Part shown: positions 1-12,372 of the stretch, in pieces
How positions within the stretch are numbered: position 1 is the stretch's first letter
Layout of the letters: each line of letters starts with the position of its first letter
Source of the DNA: Zonotrichia leucophrys gambelii
Lineage: Eukaryota > Chordata > Aves > Passeriformes > Passerellidae
Direction of reading: 5' to 3'
DNA length: 64,000 nt
Assembly: GCF_028769735.1 (NCBI RefSeq)
Contig: NC_088175.1
Coordinates: forward strand, 7,316,001 to 7,380,000
Notes under the pieces: generated by a model
The model's input: only the letters and a program-made list of their open reading frames with translations
Databases searched by the model: none
Told to the model about the DNA's origin: nothing
Position numbers and translations under genes: made by a program

Positions 1-1686
1 ACTTAAGGATTAACTAAGATTTTAAAGCCTATATACAGTATAAATACATATGGCTTATTTCCATCAAGTATAATAGGTGCTCAGAGTTACCAAACCAACA
101 TGAGGGACAGTCCACAGGAATAAGTTACTCTGCTTTTTCAAACTATTCAGAAAGTGATGCAACTCTCCTTCTGCTCCCACATGCAGGCGACTATCATGAC
201 CAAAGCTCAGGGATTTTGGTAGGAAGATAGCTTGCTTATAAATGGATTAGAGTATAAACTTTGAAATACATTGCTGTATGCTTCCTCATTAAAAACACTT
301 ACAATAAAATATTTATTAAGTTTAGGCAAAACAGGCATCTGCTATTAGTGTGCAACCCCCATACATAGTCATAGTTTTCTCTCCTGAGGAGCTCCAAAAA
401 TAGGGTGTCACTGCACAATGCCCACACACACAACTCCTGCTGCCCTGAAAAAACTGCTCCCACAATCTCCAGGTCCACACATATCAGAGTTTTCTGCAAA
501 TCTGTCCCTTTCTCGCACCACATCACAAAGAAAAAATATGAAATTTGTCATCTTCACAGCTTCCAAGGAAAGAGGCAGCTATATCTGGTGCAGTTGCTGT
601 CATGAAGCAATTTTGTATGAACCTGACTCCAGCTGTTCAGACAGCAGTAGAAAGCAGAGACCACTACTAAAATGTAGAGAAATAAGAGATCCACAAATAT
701 GAAATATGAGATTATGAATGCTCACAATTTTGCTGCTAGAAAGCAACAACTCGTACCCAAGTAAGGTATTTTGAGATTACAGTTTACCATGAAGAACTCT
801 CTGTAATATTTAGAATAGCTCATTTATTTCCCTCAAGGAAAATATCAGCTACTTCAATAATCCCAAGTACTACGCAGGCCAATCTCCAATACTGCCTGTG
901 AGGACACTTGCAGTTCCTCATCTCCTTCCTATTTTACGACCCATCACTGCAGCCTGGCAGCTCCCCTGCCATGCTGCCACCCAGGTGACGCCATCACCCC
1001 AATAACCCCTACCTTAAAAAAGCAGCAGAAAGAAAAATCAGTAAGTGCAAGCCAACTCCGGTAACTCCACTCAGGCACCTCGCACCTCCACACCGCCCTT
1101 CCCTTTACCGGGGCACAGCGGCGCCGGGTGGGCTCCGGGGCTGAAGGGCACCTGCGTCCCACTGCGCCCCCGCGGTCACGGGCAGCTCGGCCATACACAT
1201 GTATATAAACACAAGTCTTATACATACATATATATGTTTATTTATATATACATATATATATTTATATGTATATGCGTGTGTGTTGGCATACGCGCAACGG
1301 AGCCACGCAGCGGTGGGCGATCGCTTGAGCTGCCGGATCTGCCTTTGGGGAAGATGCACACAGACATCTCTGCCGTCCGCACACGCACACGTAGCTCCGC
1401 ACATTCCCGTGAACGAGGCGCAGAAGTTGCTCGCAGAGGCGCCCCGAGGGCTGGCAGGTTTCCCGCCGAATAACGGGGGAGGCTGAAGGGGGTGAAGTTT
1501 CCTCCCTCCTCCTCCTCCTCTCCCCGAGTTGCGCCGCGGAGCCGGGCGGCCCTGGGCGGCGGAGACGCCGCCGGCAGCCCCGGACCAGGCCCGCTCCCGG
1601 CGCTGCCTTCCCCGCGCCGGCCTCCGCCTCCGCCCCGCCGGAGCGCCGGGACCCCGCCGCTCGCCGGGGCCGGCCCCCGCCCTTAC
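1..1686 (-). other. EML1: EML1 intron 1, start (5' splice donor side)
   Basis: This stretch lies downstream of the EML1 first coding exon on the minus strand, so it is the beginning of intron 1. The donor reads GTAAGG on the minus strand at 1686-1681, directly next to the last exon base. The part nearest the exon (about 1080-1686) is still GC-rich and belongs to the CpG island; the part left of about 1000 is ordinary AT-rich DNA. No further exon is visible. Open frames on both strands here (for example around 299-702) have no recognisable similarity and are probably chance. Confidence 0.85.
1219..1282. repeat. AT-rich simple repeat (TA/CATA) in EML1 intron 1
   Basis: A run of alternating TATA, CATA and TTTATA units followed by a short GT stretch, placed abruptly inside the GC-rich island about 400 bases after the EML1 splice donor. 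It is a degenerate dinucleotide-type repeat with no coding meaning; the Tyr/Ile-rich frames over it are artefacts. Confidence 0.8.
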
Positions 1687-1753
1687 CGTTGCAGAACTGG
1701 AGCAGCGAGGAGGTGTCGTAGAGGCTGCTGTAGCTGGAGAAGCCGTCCTCCAT
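1687..1753 (-). CDS. EML1: EML1 canonical first coding exon (22 codons plus one base)
   Basis: The minus strand reads ATG at 1753-1751 and encodes MEDGFSSYSSLYDTSS, then LLQFCN, followed by one base (G) and a GTAAGG splice donor. I recognise this as the start of vertebrate EML1, where the next exon supplies the rest of an Asp codon. EML1 is a cytoplasmic microtubule-associated protein: an N-terminal trimerisation coiled coil, a basic linker, then a HELP motif and WD40 repeats forming a tandem beta-propeller that contacts tubulin. Those parts lie in exons left of the window. In mammals EML1 acts in neural progenitor spindle orientation and its loss causes subcortical band heterotopia. The start context is strong (A at -3, G at +4). 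The exon ends in phase 1. No frame damage is seen. Confidence 0.93.
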
Positions 1754-1950
1754 CCTGCCGCTGCGCTCCCGGCGTCCCCTCGGCTGTCCCGGCGGCCGCC
1801 CGCTGCCTGCTCGCCCACACGCTGCGGAGCGGAGGCGGCTGGGGCCGCGGCGGCCTCGCTGCCTGCCTCACTCAGTTGCCATGGCAACCCATTCACTCCG
1901 CCGCGGCTGGGGCGGCGGCCGCTCCGCTCCGAGCGCGGGGGGAGCGCCGC

Positions 1951-2031
1951 GGGGCGGGCCGGGGCGGGGCGGCCGCCGGCACGGCGCGGAGCGGCCCGGG
2001 AGGCGGGGGGGACCCGGGGCGGCGGGGCGGG
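1951..2031 (+). promoter_or_regulatory. GC boxes and G-quadruplex-capable runs upstream of EML1
   Basis: Positions 1951-1969 hold four G runs of 3-4 bases separated by one or two bases, containing the Sp1/KLF-type core GGGGCGGGGC at 1961-1970. Positions 2005-2031 hold runs of 7, 4, 4 and 3 G with 1-4 base loops. Both fit the usual four-run G-quadruplex pattern on the plus strand, which is the template strand for EML1. They lie about 200-280 bases upstream of the start codon, within the likely 5' UTR or core promoter. Binding and folding are inferred. Confidence 0.6.
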
Positions 2032-2484
2032 CGCGGAGCCGCGTTCCTCGGCCGGCTCTGCCGCCTCTCCTCGGTGGAGCTGCGACTGAGAGAAGGACGA
2101 GCTGCCGAATCCCTCTGCCTTGCCCGGGGCTCTGACCGCGAGGCCCAGCGAGAGCGGGTGTCCCCATCGGGCCGAGGCGGAGCAGAGACAGTGCCCGGCC
2201 CTGCGGCAGGAGATGCCCGCCCATAACCCGGGGGTTAACCCGGGGTACCGCCATGGATGGGCTCGGTCTGGGCTGGATGCGGGGCAGCGGCTTTGCGGTG
2301 CCGCCGAGGAGCCCCGCGGACTCCGGGTTCCCGCGGACTCCCCGGCATCCCTCCCTGCTGCCTCAGCCCGGCTCCTCTCGTCTCTCCCGCTGCAGCCACA
2401 GCCTGCCTGTAACTGCACCTTGTGCCCTCCGCTGGTTTCAGCGGCGATTCTCCTGGCTGCAGGACGGAGCTGTCACGATAACAT

Positions 2485-4666
2485 TGTAGTTGATACTCTC
2501 TTACAAAACCAAAGAGAATTATACACACTGTAATTCCTTGTGCCATTTCATACAGTTTAAACTATGTAGTTCTAAGAGTGATACACTTTTCCAATACAGG
2601 ATATTATAATAGCTTTAACTGTTTGACATGTTTTTGTCTAGGTGTATTCATAATGTCTGTTCGTGGTGAGGTGAAGGTGGTGGTCCAAAACTGGTGGCCA
2701 GAATTATTGTAAAATTATTTGAGACATTTTGAGCTTCAGTTTCTGTGCTAAGGAATGTTGAAGTGTCCAGTGACTGAAAGCCATTTTTAGTTCAAGCTCC
2801 TCAAGGGACACAAGGGAAATAGTTCATTGCACATCTATAGCACCTTTCAGCTTGAAAAATGCCAAAGCACTTAGCACATCATGCCTTCAGTCCCTAGTCC
2901 TTGCAGGAGCTTTTTGCAGGGCAGTTCCATCATGTGGATCCACTTACAGGCGTGGATTTGGTATTTGTGAGTCTTTTTACCAACCACTAAACCATGGCAG
3001 TGCTAACACAAAAGTATGTTATAAAATTAGGCAGAGATATCAGTTCCATGTTAAAGCAGAGTGAAAAGTGCTCCCTCCTGAATTGCCAGTGCCAATACTG
3101 GTAGAGTTGAAGTCATCTCCAGCACAAGCACTTGACCAGACTGATGTGCTTAAATTGTATCAGACAAAATCAACTGCATTTTATAGCTGTGGGCTGTAAA
3201 AAACAGAAAATTGTGGTAGTTTGCTGTTATATTTAAAAAAAAAAAAAAACCAAGATTTTAAAAAAATTAAAAATTACTTCAAAAATACAAAACCATATAG
3301 GTATTCTTAGTGTTTTAAATGAGTCATTATTTGTTGTCATCTTTAAAATTAAAACAGAGTCCTTAGGTTTTCTCATGACCTTTTCATTCATAAGCCATCA
3401 AACATTTCAAAGATGCTACATTATTCTAAAACACTGTACACACACAGAAAGATATGGGATTCTTGGCAGACAAGTTGCAACTATAGAAAAGTGAAGCTCA
3501 CTTTCAGTAAAAATTCTGATTAATAATTTACTTCATTTTAAAATATTATTGCCATCATTTGGTTATTATTTTCAAGATTAAAAAGTGTTTTAACATGCTT
3601 ATTTTCCACCATCTTGAGACAAGAGGTGTGCTCGCCATAAGATGTCAATGTTACTTTAACCTCTACCACCTCCTGATGTGTAAGTTTTGGAAAACAAAAA
3701 TATTTAACCCATGCTATCTAAAAGTATTATGTTTGTAGTAAAAACTGTGTTGTCAGAGAGATTGCTACAAAGATAAGAGAAGGTAATGCCCAGTAACTTT
3801 TATGAGATTTGTCAAAGTAGGAGAAATGCCAGAAAGAGGCAATGCAGCTCCATTTCAGCGAGTAGAAATTAAAAGTCACTTAGAAACTCAAATCTAATCT
3901 CTTAGGGAGAGATGCAACATGTAAAACCTTGCAATGGATTTCCCTCTGAAATTAACAGTGATGGTGTCTGTGAAGCCTTTCAGCTCAGCGTGCTGCAAAT
4001 TGGCTCAGAGATGTGACAGAAAATGGTCTCAGCTCCAATCTCCAGATGCTGTTATGATTCCATTATACTCTAAGAGCAAGGGTTAGAAGAGGGAAACACT
4101 TTCATAATTTAATGATTTTGAGACCTGTAACAATCTCATTATACTAAACTGCACCACAAGGCACGAAATGAAAAATTCTGTCTGGCTGTGGGAACAATGG
4201 CACAATGGATTGGAAGAATGCACTGAAGTGTCTCTGGGAATTCTTCTGGTATGATGAAACAACAAAAAACTTCTAGTTGTCCATTTTTCAGTATAGTGTG
4301 GCCTTCATAATTTGTACATTTCAAAGCCAGTTATTTTGGTAAGTGTGAAACCATAAAGGTGGGAATGTGGCATCCTGAGCAGTACAGTGGGGCTGGTATA
4401 TCAGGAAAGGATTTGTTGCTGTACACTTGTGCACATTGACTGCTGGCAGTCAGAAACTCTATGATGTTACATTTTTGAAAGCTGTATTTTATACCTAATG
4501 ATTTAACTTTTGTTCATCTTGAGTAGTGTAATGCAAATAACTATTAGCTAAGTGAGAATAAAAGAGCTTTCACCCATCCCTCAATGAATTTTCAGGAGTT
4601 AATATGCTCCAATATTAGGACAAAGAAGACTTGCTTTCACTTCCTGTTAATATGCTGTAGTCAAAT
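2485..4666. other. Non-coding stretch upstream of EML1 exon 1
   Basis: AT-rich single-copy-looking DNA with a 15-base poly-A run near 3235-3249 and nothing I can assign to a gene. If the alternative EML1 exon at 44.6 kb is real, this is intronic; otherwise it is 5' flank. No splice-bounded conserved frame was found on either strand. Confidence 0.6.
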
Positions 4667-4734
4667 ATCACTGAATCACAGAATACCCTGAGTTGGGAGG
4701 GGTTCACTAGGATCTACTGAAGTCCAACTCCTGA
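4667..4734 (-). mobile_element. CR1 LINE 3'-end fragment
   Basis: Reads as the reverse complement of an avian CR1 3' end: a GAATCACAGAATACCCTGAG-type start, then GTTGGGAGGGG and AGTCCAACTCCTG. This is the familiar layout in which the CR1 tail points left. Only about 70 bases are clear, so it is a heavily 5'-truncated and diverged copy. CR1 is the dominant retrotransposon of birds and reptiles. Confidence 0.8.
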
Positions 4735-7700
4735 AAATTTTGATGTTCCCTTTATCCCTTCCTGGAAACAGGATCAGGCTGCTTTCACCATGTGGTGGTA
4801 GCCTGGACAGCCTGCCCTCCATAGCTGTCCCCTGGGTGTGTGCTGAATGCCAGTGCTGCCAGCAGCTTGTGGGGGGAGAGGAGATGGCACTGGCTGTGGG
4901 AAGGACACTGGGATTTGGCTGTCAGTGGCAAAGCCTGCTGTGCAGAGCTGCTGATGAGCCCTCTGTGCAGGGTTTACAGGAGGTGAAGGCTCAGCTCACC
5001 ACAGACACTGGAGGGCTCTTCTTTCAGGTCAGTGCAAAGCCTGTCTGCTGAACAGATCAGGGAAGCTTGGATGGCTGCTGTGCACACTGAGTGTACATTG
5101 CAACTAGAGAAATCTTCATCAGGCAAAGCATCTAGCACCATCAGCAAATGTGCTGGTTTTGCTAAAATTTATCAGTGGATATAATTATAGCATCTATTTT
5201 ACTATGACTAAATTTTGAAGATCCCCTCAAGCTCTTTAGCAATCATTTGATAGGTCACATTTACTGCAGCATGATCAAAGGGAGCTAAGCTCATTTCTGT
5301 AGCTCACTGTGTTTCCATTTAACATGCAAAAGTCCATTTCACCATTCACAGTCTTACTTAATGCAGCAGTTGGTCTCTGCTTGAGCCTGGAAGCTTTTAA
5401 ATTGCATGCTTGTTCAAGGTTTGCTTTTCCTCTGTGAGTCAGAAGTTTCATCTATTAAAAAGCTGAAGCACTGCAATACTTGGTGCCTGGGCCCAGGCTG
5501 CAATCCAAAACACAAGGTGCCATGTGTGTGCTTCTCCCTGAATCATCTCACTCAAAACAGAAGAAATGGGCATCTTTTCCAGCTGTTCATCCCCAGCACT
5601 GAGAGTCAGATGGTCTGAAAGCTGGCATCACAGCACAGGCACAGTGCCCTGCCTCAGCATTGGAGACACAGAGCTTTGACAGAAGCTGGGGCCAGGGCTG
5701 AGCAGCACAATGCCCAGCAGCAGCAGCAGCAGCAAGCTGCACACAGCAGGAGCCCTGGAGAAGGAAGAGCCAATGCCTGGTTTAGGAACCAGCAGGATGA
5801 GACCAGCACTTAGAGAGAAGGTGTAGGGTTAAATTTTGGATTTAGCTTCCTGAAATCTGATTAAATCCTGATTTATACTGGTTTTTTATTGTTTATTTTT
5901 TCCCTTTCTATTCAGAAAGCAGCAGGAATGTTTGGGTTTTTTAAGAGAATTTCATGCAGTGAATATATTGTCTTCATGTTGCAGAAGTGGCTTTTTCTCA
6001 CTGCTAAGACTATCTCCAGGTACTGGCTGTCAGGATCTCATCACAGGCTCAAATAAGGATTTCCTCTCCCAGTGTGGTAGGAAAGGAAGAAGTGCCTTGC
6101 TGCCCAGTCTCCTTTGTGAGAACACTTCAACCACTGGAATAATCATTCATTCTAAATAGCAGGACTCCAGTGTTTCAGCCACAGCAGGGAGCTTCATGAA
6201 TGTCACTACAAAGCAGACTTCATGCATGTGGGAAAGATGGGGTATAAGAGGAGGATCACCATTATACCAGCACAGTCTGAGTGCATTAAAAATACAGTAC
6301 AGCAAATGTGGGATGAAACCATCAAAGCTATGCAGGTTTAACAATCCAAATGAAAATATGTTGCAATATTTCTGTATATATCATGTTGTTTTGAACTAGA
6401 TATATTGGAATTATGGAAGTTTCCCTGTAATTAATAAGAATAGTCTTAATCATATTGCCCTGGAAAAAATACTCTTTTGCAGATTGGTTAATTTGTAAAT
6501 ACAAAGAGAATACTTTGAAGATGAAAAGAATAATGCTTTCCACATCTATGACTTCCTATTCAAAGAGGGGAGGCTGCTCAGCAAACACTGTTGCTTTCAG
6601 ATTTGCACCAACTTTTTGAAACAAATGTTGGCTTTATTTGCTTGTTTGGAAAATGGGAAGAAAAACATGACACAGCCAAGGTCATGCTGGGAAGTCTGTG
6701 ACAGAATCAAGCCAAAATAACTACCAGTTATTGCACCAACTGCAATATGAGTCTACTGAGAATATCCTGCCTGTAAACACTGAAGATACTACTTGTACAG
6801 TTTGTTATGAAATGTTTTCAAATACAGTGCCTGTTGTAGAAATACTCTTATTTTTGCAAGGCCCCCTAACACGTTGGGTTCAATGCACATCAATGTATGT
6901 AATGGCCAAGTGCAGCCTTACTACATCCACAGCTGTGACATTGAGATTTGAAACTGATGAGAAGCAAAATGTACTACAGATACACAGGAATGCAGCCCCT
7001 GTTCCATATTCCATTGCAATCTGCAGATGGGAACAGCACTTCTGGGATATTAATACTCTGTGAGATTGATGTGAAGAGGCACAGTGAGGGATGGCATCAT
7101 ACAAAATGATCCATTCACACTTCAAAATTTCTCCTTAGAAGTTTTCAGTTATAACTCAGTTCTGCAACCCTATTTTTGGTGGCTGCAGCCCCCAACAGAG
7201 CCTGAAAGCTTCTGCTAGCAGAGCTCTATGAGATCTATGTACCCAGGGGCACAAATCCTGCCTCCTCTGAGAGGAGGATCTCTGGTTCCAGCTACAATAG
7301 CTTTGGCACAGGTTCACTGGTTCTCCATTCAGGGCACAGGAGGATCATCCTTACAGGTTAGGGTCACTTCCCAGGGGGAATTCCCTCCCAGCAGAAGGAT
7401 CTTTCCTGCACCCACTGGAACCTCAGGGAGCCCCCAGAACACAGGTATGGGGAAATGCTTTCAGCAAGGATGAAAAAGTGATGCTTCTGTATGGCTTGCA
7501 GCACACTGGCACCCTTCTGCACATGGCTGAGATGAGTAGTTTTGTTTTAATTTCTATGCCATGATTATAAAGATGCTACTGTGACAGTATATATTCCAGA
7601 GATCTATTTTATGCATATATTTAAATAATATTTTGTTAAAATTTAATGTCTGAGTTATATTATACAAAGCAATACCTACATAAATCTGTGCCTTCTGAAT

Positions 7701-10700
7701 TATATTAGAGAAGAATGAGACTAGAGTAAGCTATACTATAGACATATTTCTTTAAAATTATATTTAAATAATAGCATAGCAAGTTGATAATTTAAAGTGT
7801 ACATGAAAATTGCCACTTTTTAACAAAGTGGTTCTACAGTACCTATTCTGCTCACCCTTTAGAAGGAGCATTTTAACTGGACAGTAACAACTGACATGAA
7901 CATGTAAAACCCAGGCTTACAAAACAGGATATTTCTCCAAAGGACACATCAGCTACACTGTGAGAAAGAAATCTCTCTCTTCTGCAAACAGGTACCCACA
8001 GTGCCTATGATGAGAGGAAAGGATCTCAGCATTCTATTTTATATTCCCTGGTCAGTAGGATGGTGGTTTAAACCTGTGCTTTACCAGAACTGATATTCGA
8101 ATTTTCCCAATTTCCCCTGTCACTGTTTCACTGGTGTTGGGATCCAGCACAATCAAGGGCATCCTGTGGGAACTGATGTGTACCAGGAGAATTTATTGTC
8201 AGCCATGTAGATAACAAAGCACATATAAAAATGTATGGGTAAGACAAAGCACCATGTTGGTTCAATATATTAATGTTAGAAGGGGCTAGACAATCTCATT
8301 TACTGCACTTTCTACATTTGCAGTTATGTTACTGGAAATTTGCCCAGATATGGAAAATGAATGATGGCAAATGTCTTCTGAGAGATAGCTGGAAAAAATA
8401 ATGTATTTCTTTTAGTGATTTCATATGTCATGCTTGCTTTTAGTGAGTGATTTATTGGAAAAACTGATTTGTGCTATTAAACAAGTAATAGGAAATAACT
8501 GCAGAGAGTTTACCTGTAATTTTAACTCCTGTCATCACATAAGCCCATTTACCACTTCAACTAAGTTAACTTCAAGTTTTACTTATCCATCCTCCTGTAA
8601 TCTTTCACCAAATATAATACTAATTTTGCCAAAACAGGTAGGAGAAGAAGACAGTATTTCATTTGTATGGTGTGGGTTATTTCTGCAGGGAACCATACCA
8701 GCTCCACTGGTTCAAACTCATTGAATTTCCATGAGTTTTCCTTGAGTGGGTGGAGGAACAGGAGAGTGGATTGCAGTGTGACCTACAAAGGCTAGGCAGG
8801 AATTCCAATCCACTACACTTGCAGATTCCTTTGATATCTTACAGAGCCAAGACCACCTACAATGAGACCTTCATCCCTCCACTGCTTTTGCTGCCTCAGT
8901 TTATTTCTGCTTTTCCAGGTCAAGATCCCAAGACACAACCTGGGGATGGAAGGAAACAGTTAAACCATCAGTTTATCTAAGCTTGGCTGGCTGGAGAAAC
9001 AAGCAATAGGAAATAATCCTTTCAATACAGTTTTCAAGATTACTTTACACTGATTTCCAGCATAGGCTGTAGTTTTTATTTTTGTGGGTAACTTCAGTTC
9101 TGAATCAAAATTTTTATTTACTTTGGAACAGAATTTGCCTTGGAAGAAACTTTTGTTTTGTTCTGGTCTGTGCAATCACCCAAGGCCCACAATGTGATCA
9201 AAGCAATTCTGTGTTAAATATATTTATTCAAAGTAATTTCTTTCTGCAGGTTCATAGCAAGTGCATCCAGAAATTTAGATAAATTTCACTTTTGAACTCC
9301 TTTGAACATATAAAATGTAAGCAATAAAATGCAAGAAAGGAAGTGGTTGAACCAAAGTAACCTTCACTGAATTGCCCAGAACATAAATAGGCATGGCAGG
9401 ATCAGGTCCATACATTAATAAAATATTTGGCTTTGGTGAAAGAATTCTGGTTGTTCTTAAAACACCTCTGCCAGCCAGTGCAAGGTGTAGGATTACTAAT
9501 CCTCCTCAGGGTAAGCCATGCGTGGCATTCTTCTCTTTGGTGGTGGCTTTCAAAAGAGTCCTGGAGGAGGAAAAAGTAATAGGGGCAATAATGGCAGTGT
9601 CTGAATGAAGCTCTGAGAGCCAGCCCAGCCCTGCTGCCTGGCTGCCAGCCATCCAAGATGAAGAACAATCGTACATTTGTCTCAGATACCAAGTTACCTA
9701 ATTTTCAAAACGTTTCCTGATGCAGCTCTTTAATTCTTAAGTATTTCACCACCTGACGTTTCTCTCTCAAGTTTTCAAAGAAGCAAGAGAAAACCAGAAC
9801 TACAGATAACTGAAAGAAGAAAAACTAAAATGATTTTGTCATTAGTAGTCATAATTTAAGGAAAAAAGGGCAAGAAGACAAGTTCTTTTCAACTTTTCAA
9901 TGCCGGATAACCCCTCATTGTCCCACTCACTTTCTGTCAGGATAAATGCTAGGATAAATAATAGAGCGAATCTCAAAAGAAAAATATGTATTGTGCGCCA
10001 TAAATTATACAAGCAGATGCAGCCATGAACAAGAGAATTAGGAACATAAAACCCCTTCAGTGTACACGGGCTGGTGAAGGGCTGGGAATTGCCAAGGGAT
10101 ATTCTGTGACCACCGTGCAGTCCAAGCTAAGATCTTACCCCAAACATCAGCCTGCAACCCTGTTATGCAGGGGTCTGCACCTTTTCTCTTGCATTCTTCC
10201 TCTTAAACAGCTCTTTTTTTTTCTTTTTTTTTTTTTTCCATATCAGTAGCTGTTTAATGAATGTTTTTGCCATAACCAGCTTATGGTATATTATATAGAT
10301 GTCTGAGAAATCTTGTGCTGAAGAATTTTGCATCTTCTACCCACACTATCCCTTCAAAGATTCCCATATTAAAGTGAATCAGTTTCCCTAAACTAAGGGA
10401 TAGGTAGAATAGGTCAAGGGCCAACTCTTCATGTGTAACCTCACATAGCACCATCAGCTTCAGCTGAATTCTTGGTTTCATTCCTTTTTATTTACTAGAA
10501 AATGTGTTACATAGCTTTGTGGCACTCTACACAGATATAATTACAAATAACCTAGCTGCTAAATGCTCATCAGAGACTCCATTCAACTAAACAGTTCTTT
10601 GGCAAAGTCAAAACTCTGGGTACAGATTTTTCAGATATAAACATCCTTAATATCTCTTGTTCTTTCATGATGTCTTTTATTTCAAGACATCAGCAGATAT

Positions 10701-11559
10701 TTTTTATTCAGCACTCATTTCAGCAGGGGAAAAAGAGTTTTGCAATATTGATGCAATTTATTTTTGTGTGACCAATTAAGAAAATAAGGACATTCCAAAG
10801 AAGTTGATGTCATTCATTTCAGATAAGTAAGATGTTTCACAGAAACCCCACACAAGACTGTGGTAAAGGACTTTTTTCCAACTTCACAAATGACATTAAA
10901 TGCCATTTTATGACCATCCAAGAGTAAGGAGTAAATAATACTTTATGCTGGAAAAGAATACATGTGACTCATGATTTACAGCTGTTGTAGATGTGAACTT
11001 GTGGAAAATGATGCAATTAGAGGCCAGAGGCAGAGCAAAATATCCATTCAGCTCTGCTGAGCAGATCAGAACTGCTGAAGGGCTGGAGAAAAAAAATGTC
11101 ATTTTCTCTTTTGCTCATGTCCTCCATAAGCTACATTCTGCTTGGAGTCTCGTCATATTCAAGCAGTACAGTTAAGGGAGAATCTTTATATGATTTAGCA
11201 TTTTTTATGTTTTCCATTTGTCTGATGAAGATTGCTTGCTCTGTCATTCATTCACCATTTCCTTACATGTGAAATTAGGAAATGTGGCACATGAAATCTG
11301 AAACCCAGGTTTTTTCCATCTCTGCATGTTTTCCCTTGGAGCTCAGAAACTCAAGTTCTGCCAGTGTAGAGGAAGGAGAGGAAATGTAGCAATAAAGTTC
11401 CTGGCTTCATCACAAAGCCCTTTCTGACCTGACCAGGGGAAAGTGTGTGGAAAGGGATTGAACTATCCAGGACACAGATGAATGGCAGAAGTATGATCAT
11501 GTGAAATCAGAAAGAAAAACCTGCAAAATAAGATCTAAGCAGGAACAGTGAGGCTACAA
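4735..11559. other. Non-coding stretch, no genes seen
   Basis: About 6.8 kb of mostly AT-rich DNA. Small items are a (CAG)6 run at 5715-5732 and a T-rich tract interrupted by C at about 10208-10238. Several open frames of 60-120 codons occur on both strands, but none has a recognisable domain, signal peptide or convincing splice structure. I treat them as chance. Confidence 0.55.
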
Positions 11560-12330
11560 GATGTCATGCTACAAATGCACAGGTGGAAGGCCAGGAGAGT
11601 GCTGGTTCAGTACTCAGGGTGCAGCTAATGACAGATGATGTGAGCAATGTAAAAGTGATTGATGACTTTTTTGTATCTGTCTTCACTAAAACTGAATTTT
11701 AACAAACACAGTAACACAATCCTATTGCTGATAAATGTAGCTCCACCTTCCTTGCTTTATTCCACTCCCTCTTCCTCACTGTTTTCCTTCATCCCTCAGT
11801 CACAGTGATCTGTAAGTGTGCGCAGAGATCTGGATGGGGAACTGCTTCAGCTGAAAATTAATCCAACAAATAGGTGGTAGTTACTGAGATCAATTAGTTC
11901 TGCAGTTTGATCCATCTCTTAGCTCTACCACAATAAATGTTTTATTTTAAATTACCTACATGCATTAACTTCATCCTATGATGCTTAAAGGGCAGACTGA
12001 TTAAGTTTCTGAGTGACTGGATGTTTAATGTGTCAGAGGATCAGAAGTAGGAAAGCATGGGACATATAGTTTAAATCGGGAAAAAAAGAGTAGTAGATTA
12101 TTGATCAGTTGATTAAATTAAATTTCTGCTCCAAAGTTTAGGATTTTTTAGACATACATGTAATGAGTGCTTATGTAATAAAAGGGAAGTGGGCAGCATT
12201 CGGTTTTTATTGTAAGAACAAAGTCTGTCAAACCAGCTTAGATCCTCCCATGCCTGTATTGTATTGTGGAAAGGGAGTTGGTATCATGTAATTCAACTTC
12301 CATAAGGCTTTCTGCACACTCATGACAAAT
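11560..12330 (+). mobile_element. Degenerate CR1-type LINE ORF2 relic (pre-RT to RT motif A)
   Basis: Around 11620-11695 the plus strand translates to VKVIDDFFVSVFTK, close to the conserved block before the CR1 reverse transcriptase (family form like AEVLNDFFASVFT). Around 12224-12250 a frame reads KSVCQTSLD-like residues, matching the family's S-C-L-T-N-L-I block. Around 12285-12320 a frame reads FNFHKAFCT, matching the FSKAFDT reverse transcriptase motif A, whose catalytic Asp is replaced by Cys here. Stop codons (for example just before the FNF segment) and frame shifts separate the blocks. The order and direction fit one old, inactive CR1/L2-like copy. The outer limits are uncertain. Confidence 0.6.
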
Positions 12331-12340
12331 CCTCTGACCT

Positions 12341-12372
12341 TAGAGGATCAAGATCAGAAGCTTGATCCTCTA
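12341..12372. repeat. Inverted repeat, 12-bp perfect arms, 8-base loop
   Basis: Left arm TAGAGGATCAAG at 12341-12352 and right arm CTTGATCCTCTA at 12361-12372 are exact reverse complements around an 8-base spacer. A third related segment, ATCCTCT near 12328-12334, can pair with AGAGGAT of the left arm, so two alternative hairpins compete. It sits just after the CR1 relic. Confidence 0.85.

Larger units (their letters stand above)
1080..2480. promoter_or_regulatory. EML1: CpG island promoter of EML1
   Basis: A sharply bounded GC- and CpG-rich block surrounds the EML1 first coding exon, in contrast to the CpG-poor DNA on both sides. Since EML1 runs on the minus strand, the 5' UTR and promoter should lie between 1754 and about 2480. 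I see GC boxes but no convincing TATA box, as usual for CpG island promoters with dispersed start sites. The exact transcription start cannot be placed by eye. Very long open frames on both strands (one minus-strand frame runs from 2418 to 1105) come from the scarcity of stop codons in such DNA and are not called as genes. Confidence 0.85.
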
